Assembly (NCBI RefSeq): GCF_003259745.1
Contig: NZ_QLMC01000003.1
Coordinates: forward strand, 744,001-808,000
DNA from: Larkinella arboricola
Lineage (GTDB): Bacteria; Bacteroidota; Bacteroidia; Cytophagales; Spirosomataceae
DNA: 64,000 nt
Reading direction: 5' to 3'
Position 1 is the first letter of the stretch; each line of letters opens with the position of its first letter. The notes under the pieces were generated by a model. It ran no database searches, was not told the origin of the DNA, and saw nothing but the letters and a program-made list of their open reading frames with translations. This document shows positions 61,175 through 64,000 of this stretch, one piece after another. Made by a program: the position numbers and the translations under genes.

Positions 61175-61213
61175 CTGACAGCACCGGATGCCACCCGGCT
61201 ACGGTGTTGTCAG
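61175..61213. terminator. Hairpin between convergent lipoprotein and M61 genes
   Basis: CTGACAGCACCG (61175-61186) pairs with CGGTGTTGTCAG (61202-61213) with one G-T pair. Its right arm overlaps the M61 stop codon at 61210. There is no T run, so it may act as a weak terminator or mRNA-end stabiliser. Confidence 0.55.
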
Positions 61214-62673
61214 TGCTGATCGTTCAGCCAGCGAAGACGGTTTTCCAAACCTTCCGGATCGTCAGGCTGAACGAGAAAAACCGCTGGGGTATTCACCGGA
61301 TCAATGGCGTCGGACTCCAGCCGCAGCCCAATAAAAGCCAGGTAATCGTTCAGGAGCGGTTCAAGCGGTTCGTTGCCAGAAATGCAGCGGTCGTAATACC
61401 AGTCGAGCGGCTCACCGGCCACTTCCTCCGTCACGGCTCGATAGTCGTCGAGCGTATAGCCAATAAACGGTTTCCCAAACCGTTCCCACATGAGCCGCAT
61501 CACGTCGTCGAGTGATCGGGCATGATTCCACTTTCTTCGAATGTGCAAATCCAGTATCAGCGCAACGGTGGCCCCTTTGTTGTAAACCGACACTTTCCGG
61601 TTGGGTACGCCTTTGTCATAGCCGTCGAGCCACAAATCCCAGGACGATTCGGTCAGTGACTGGAACGCCCGTCCATTAGCTTCAAAATGCCGTTTCAGCA
61701 GCACCTGAAGCTCTTTCAAATAGGCAGCATCGTTAAAAACACCCGACCGCCGAAGCATCAGATCACCGTAGTAGGTGGTAACGCCTTCGGCCACAAAGCA
61801 GGTTGTGAAGTAATTTTCTTTCGTAAAATCGTATGGTAACAACTCCGCCGGACGAATCCGAATCACGTTCCAGGCATGAAATAATTCGTGCGACGAAACG
61901 CCCAGCAAATCCGTGTATAAACCTTCGCCCTCGTCGTTCGGCCCCAGCACCAGCATCGTAGAGTTGCGGTGTTCGACGCCGTGGTAGAAGGGTGTGGTTA
62001 GAATCAGGGTCAGAAAATGGTAATCCTTTTCCGGGAATTCACCGAAAAGCCGCATTTGCGCTTCCGAAAACTGATAAAAGTCGCGCCGGATTCGCTCCCA
62101 GTCCGGTTGAATGTTTCCATTGATCCAGATGTGAAAAACCGTTTCCCCAACTTTGTACGTTTCATGTTGCAAATCCGGCGAAGCGATCAGCGGACAATCG
62201 ACCAGTTCGTAAAAATCCGTTGCACTCAGGATGTTGGGGGACGTCGGCGTTAACCCACAGGCAATTTCCCAATGGTCCGGAACGTCCAGTTCGAGCGTAC
62301 ACGTCTCGTGCAAACGGTCGTCGGCATACAGGCACAGGTTGACGGGGTTGACGTACAGCAGCCGGTCGTCGGCAAAGCTGGTTCCGGCATTGACGGTATT
62401 GCTGTAATAGGTATAACGAGCCACCAGCTCCGAAACACCTTCGGTTTGCACCCGCCAGCGGTCTTTGGTTATCTTCTGGAAAATGAGCGGGTTACCGGTC
62501 TGGTCAAAGAGTTCAAAACGCTGAATGTTCTTGGCAAAATTCTGCAATTCGTAGCGTCCGGGGCGCCAGGCGGGGAGTTGCAACTCAACCGTCGGAGCCG
62601 CGAGGCCCGTCAGCCGAAACTCAACCTCAATGGTGCGTGACGCGGGATTGCTGGAAGAAATACGATAGTGCAT
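61210..62673 (-). CDS. M61 family peptidase (glycyl aminopeptidase-like)
   Basis: 487 residues. The zinc motif HELFH is in LLGVSSHELFHAWNVIRIRP near residue 255, with the downstream Glu in FVAEGVTTYYGDLML near residue 295. The N-terminal all-beta domain (RPGRYELQNFAKNIQRFELFDQTG) and the absence of a PDZ domain at the C-terminus make it shorter than E. coli-type M61 proteins with PDZ (about 600 residues). No signal peptide is seen. It probably trims peptides in the cytoplasm. Confidence 0.88.
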   Translation of the reverse strand: MHYRISSSNPASRTIEVEFRLTGLAAPTVELQLPAWRPGRYELQNFAKNIQRFELFDQTGNPLIFQKITKDRWRVQTEGVSELVARYTYYSNTVNAGTSFADDRLLYVNPVNLCLYADDRLHETCTLELDVPDHWEIACGLTPTSPNILSATDFYELVDCPLIASPDLQHETYKVGETVFHIWINGNIQPDWERIRRDFYQFSEAQMRLFGEFPEKDYHFLTLILTTPFYHGVEHRNSTMLVLGPNDEGEGLYTDLLGVSSHELFHAWNVIRIRPAELLPYDFTKENYFTTCFVAEGVTTYYGDLMLRRSGVFNDAAYLKELQVLLKRHFEANGRAFQSLTESSWDLWLDGYDKGVPNRKVSVYNKGATVALILDLHIRRKWNHARSLDDVMRLMWERFGKPFIGYTLDDYRAVTEEVAGEPLDWYYDRCISGNEPLEPLLNDYLAFIGLRLESDAIDPVNTPAVFLVQPDDPEGLENRLRWLNDQH

Positions 62674-62725
62674 ATCGGCGAATATAACCCCTTGTTGATG
62701 AAAACTCTAAATATCGCCTGCAAAG

Positions 62726-62756
62726 TTGTTTCATTTCGAAACATTCCCTACCTTTG
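62726..62756 (+). promoter_or_regulatory. Promoter of rpmH-rnpA
   Basis: TTG (62726-62728), 20 bases, TACCTTTG (62749-62756), an exact match to the Bacteroidota TTG-N19/20-TAnnTTTG promoter. The rpmH ATG is 42 bases downstream. This is the best promoter in the window. Confidence 0.75.
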
Positions 62757-62797
62757 CAGACTCATTTGAAAAACAGGCATCCAAGATATACTAAGTC

Positions 62798-62965
62798 ATG
62801 AAAAGAACGTTTCAACCTTCGAACCGTAAACGCCGGAACAAACACGGTTTCCGTGAGCGTATGGCCTCAGCCAATGGTCGCCGGGTACTGGCCGCCCGTC
62901 GCGCAAAAGGACGTCATAAACTGACGGTTTCGGACGAGAAAAAAGGCGATCGGTTTAAGATTTAA
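62798..62965 (+). CDS. rpmH: 50S ribosomal protein L34
   Basis: 55 residues: it begins [20 protein letters not shown] and continues [20 protein letters not shown], the nearly invariant L34 pattern, then a short acidic/basic tail to DRFKI. L34 is a small basic protein of the large ribosomal subunit. It precedes rnpA on the same strand, the classic rpmH-rnpA pair. dnaA is not near, so this is probably not the replication origin. Confidence 0.98.
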   Translation: MKRTFQPSNRKRRNKHGFRERMASANGRRVLAARRAKGRHKLTVSDEKKGDRFKI

Positions 62966-62980
62966 TCATGTCGTTTAAAG

Positions 62981-63003
62981 TTTAACGTTCTGAATTTAAC
63001 GTT
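62981..63003 (+). repeat. Tandem TTTAACGTT words in rpmH-rnpA gap
   Basis: TTTAACGTT occurs at 62981-62989 and 62995-63003, 14 bases apart. The gap of about 60 bases holds little else. Confidence 0.45.
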
Positions 63004-63025
63004 AGGCGTTGAACCGCAAACGATA

Positions 63026-63451
63026 ATGAAGCAAACGTTCAAAAAATCCGAACGGCTTTGCAGTAAAAAAACCATCGGACAGTTATTTCAGAAAGGTAGT
63101 GCGACCACGCGGACGTTCTACCTTTTTCCGTTTCGTCTTCTCTATATGAACGACCCGGTCTGGATTGACCCGGTCCCGAGCCATCCAGACCGGGTCAATC
63201 CCCTGCCCGCCATCCTCATTTCGGTTTCCAGCCGGAACTTCAAAAAAGCCGTTGACCGCAACCACATCCGTCGGCGCGTTCGCGAAGCCTATCGTCTGAA
63301 TAAGTCGTTGCTGTTCGGTACACCCGACAAACCCAAACATCCCCCGGCTTATATTGTCTTTTTATATACCGCCCGCGAGAAAATTTCGTTTGAAGAGATA
63401 GAAAAAAGTATGAAATTAGCTTTGGCTCGTGTTACTGTTACACAGAGTTGA
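63026..63451 (+). CDS. rnpA: Ribonuclease P protein component
   Basis: 141 residues. FKKSERLCSKKTIGQLFQKGS at the N-terminus and the RNR-type motif FKKAVDRNHIRRRVREAYRLNKSLL near residue 75 identify the RNase P protein, which helps the RNA subunit cut tRNA leaders. Between LLYMN (residue 42) and PLPAILISVSSRNF there is an extra stretch DPVWIDPVPSHPDRVN (residues 43-58) encoded by a palindromic unit, not expected in the family's beta-sheet loop. The stop codon lies inside the 84-bp repeat copy B, so the last residues VTQS come from that repeat. Confidence 0.93.
   Translation: MKQTFKKSERLCSKKTIGQLFQKGSATTRTFYLFPFRLLYMNDPVWIDPVPSHPDRVNPLPAILISVSSRNFKKAVDRNHIRRRVREAYRLNKSLLFGTPDKPKHPPAYIVFLYTAREKISFEEIEKSMKLALARVTVTQS
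63152..63198. repeat. Palindromic unit inside rnpA
   Basis: GACCCGGTCTGGAT (63152-63165) is the exact reverse complement of ATCCAGACCGGGTC (63183-63196), and GACCCGGTC recurs at 63167-63175. The 47-bp unit adds about 16 codons in frame. Confidence 0.75.
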
Positions 63452-63521
63452 TCAGAGAATATCAGAGCAACACAGAGAAGACTTTGATTACCTCTGATTT
63501 CCTCTGATCAACTCTGTGTAA
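63438..63521. repeat. 84-bp inverted-repeat element, copy B
   Basis: Perfect 20-bp arms at 63438-63457 and 63502-63521 around 44 bases, with the words ATCAGAG and CACAGAG at about 10-bp spacing. Against copy A the left arm differs at one base (G at 63450 for A at 47650) and the right arm at the paired base (C at 63509 for T at 47709). It starts inside the rnpA C-terminus and ends 26 bases before the S41 gene. Confidence 0.9.
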
Positions 63522-63547
63522 TAGCTTTTTATAAGCTCTTATAAACT

Positions 63548-64000
63548 ATGTTTACGCGCAAACGTCTGACCGTCGCCCTGGGCGCGACCCTACTGGCAGG
63601 AAGCCTTGGTTTTTATTCGTTCCGCAACGACGACCGGTTCTTTGAAATCGCGCGTAACCTGGATATTTACGCGACGCTGTTCAAGGAACTGAATCTGTAT
63701 TACGTGGACGAACTGAACCCGAATCGCATGGTGAAGTCCAGTATTGACGCCATGCTGAAATCACTGGACCCGTATACTAACTTTTTCGCTGAAGACGAAA
63801 TTGAAGATTACATGACGATGACCACCGGCCGCTACAATGGCATCGGTGCGTTGATCGGTTCGCGGCAGGGGCGCAGCATCGTCATGATGATTTACGAAGG
63901 CACGCCCGCTGAAAAATCCGGTTTGCGAATTGGCGACGAGATCATCAAAATCGACGGTGTGGATATCAAAACCCGGCGCGAAGCAGACTCCGACAAACTG
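63548..64000 (+). CDS. S41 family C-terminal processing peptidase, 5' part
   Basis: 151 codons from ATG 63548 run off the right edge. MFTRKRLTVALGATLLAGSLGFYSF is a signal or N-terminal anchor. Residues 35-75 (IYATLFKELNLYYVDELNPNRMVKSSIDAMLKSLDPYTNFF) are the helical start of CtpA-type peptidases, followed by a PDZ domain (YNGIGALIGSRQGRSIVMMIYEGTPAEKSGLRIGDEIIKIDGVDI). The catalytic Ser-Lys part is beyond the window. The family trims periplasmic proteins at their C-termini. It follows rnpA in the same direction. Confidence 0.92.
   Translation, partial: MFTRKRLTVALGATLLAGSLGFYSFRNDDRFFEIARNLDIYATLFKELNLYYVDELNPNRMVKSSIDAMLKSLDPYTNFFAEDEIEDYMTMTTGRYNGIGALIGSRQGRSIVMMIYEGTPAEKSGLRIGDEIIKIDGVDIKTRREADSDKL

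Noticed and set aside
62798-63451. rpmH-rnpA as a marker of the replication origin
   Set aside because: No dnaA, dnaN, gidA or DnaA-box cluster is seen around it in this window.

Overview
The window is a chromosomal segment of a Bacteroidota bacterium, most likely a Cytophagales member close to Spirosomaceae (Larkinella/Spirosoma-like). Evidence seen in the sequence: a protein with a type IX secretion (T9SS) C-terminal sorting domain, bacillithiol synthesis enzyme BshC, Tat-exported Gfo/Idh/MocA oxidoreductases, a Crp/Fnr regulator beside a carboxymuconolactone decarboxylase-type protein, and the Bacteroidota -7 promoter motif TAnnTTTG just upstream of many genes. Base composition is near 50% GC and even. 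I see no insertion sequence, prophage, integrase, CRISPR array or rRNA; there is one tRNA (Leu, CAG). This is mostly core chromosome.

Layout. 1-7.3 kb: partial MlrC-type M81 metallopeptidase, Crp/Fnr regulator plus AhpD-like protein, GT39 glycosyltransferase, MoaB/Mog protein, TrpD2-like protein, PAP2 phosphatase. 7.4-13.2 kb: one forward block for lipid synthesis and translation (DUF177, rpmF, plsX, fabH, efp, accB, accC), followed by xylA. 14.8-20.8 kb: small membrane protein, NTF2-like protein, enoyl-CoA hydratase, T9SS protein, accD with a radical SAM gene, AlkD glycosylase, FMN reductase. 20.9-29.7 kb: the distal half of the division and cell wall cluster on the reverse strand, transcribed murD-ftsW-murG-murC-ftsQ-ftsA-ftsZ, without mraZ to mraY. 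29.9-44.4 kb: mscL, transglutaminase, thioredoxin-fold protein, a divergent Y-family polymerase / S24 repressor pair, KdsC-like phosphatase, AGE epimerase, DUF2520 protein, processive GT2, a four-repeat secreted protein, lpdA, a response regulator, a membrane protein and a D-lactate dehydrogenase-type enzyme. 44.5-57.4 kb: tRNA-Leu, beta-CASP nuclease, exported oxidoreductase, ThuA protein, Nudix hydrolase, sodium:solute symporter, inositol oxygenase, serine hydrolase, 5-FCL, bshC, PadR regulator, second exported oxidoreductase, lipoprotein. 57.6-64 kb: prfA, uvrB, small lipoprotein, M61 peptidase, rpmH, rnpA and a partial S41 protease.

The most unusual material is between and inside genes rather than in gene content. 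(1) Four successive gaps of the plsX-fabH-efp-accB-accC block each hold a different inverted repeat. (2) Two 84-bp inverted-repeat elements, after the oxidoreductase gene at 47.6 kb and after rnpA at 63.4 kb, have the same geometry, about 10-bp internal periodicity and one compensatory base-pair change. (3) A 47-bp palindromic unit lies in frame inside rnpA. (4) The polymerase / S24 pair has palindromic operator-like sites between its genes. (5) An animal-like myo-inositol oxygenase lies beside a symporter. (6) A secreted protein is built of four divergent copies of one domain.

Limits: all family names come from reading translations and motifs by eye; no database search or folding program was run.
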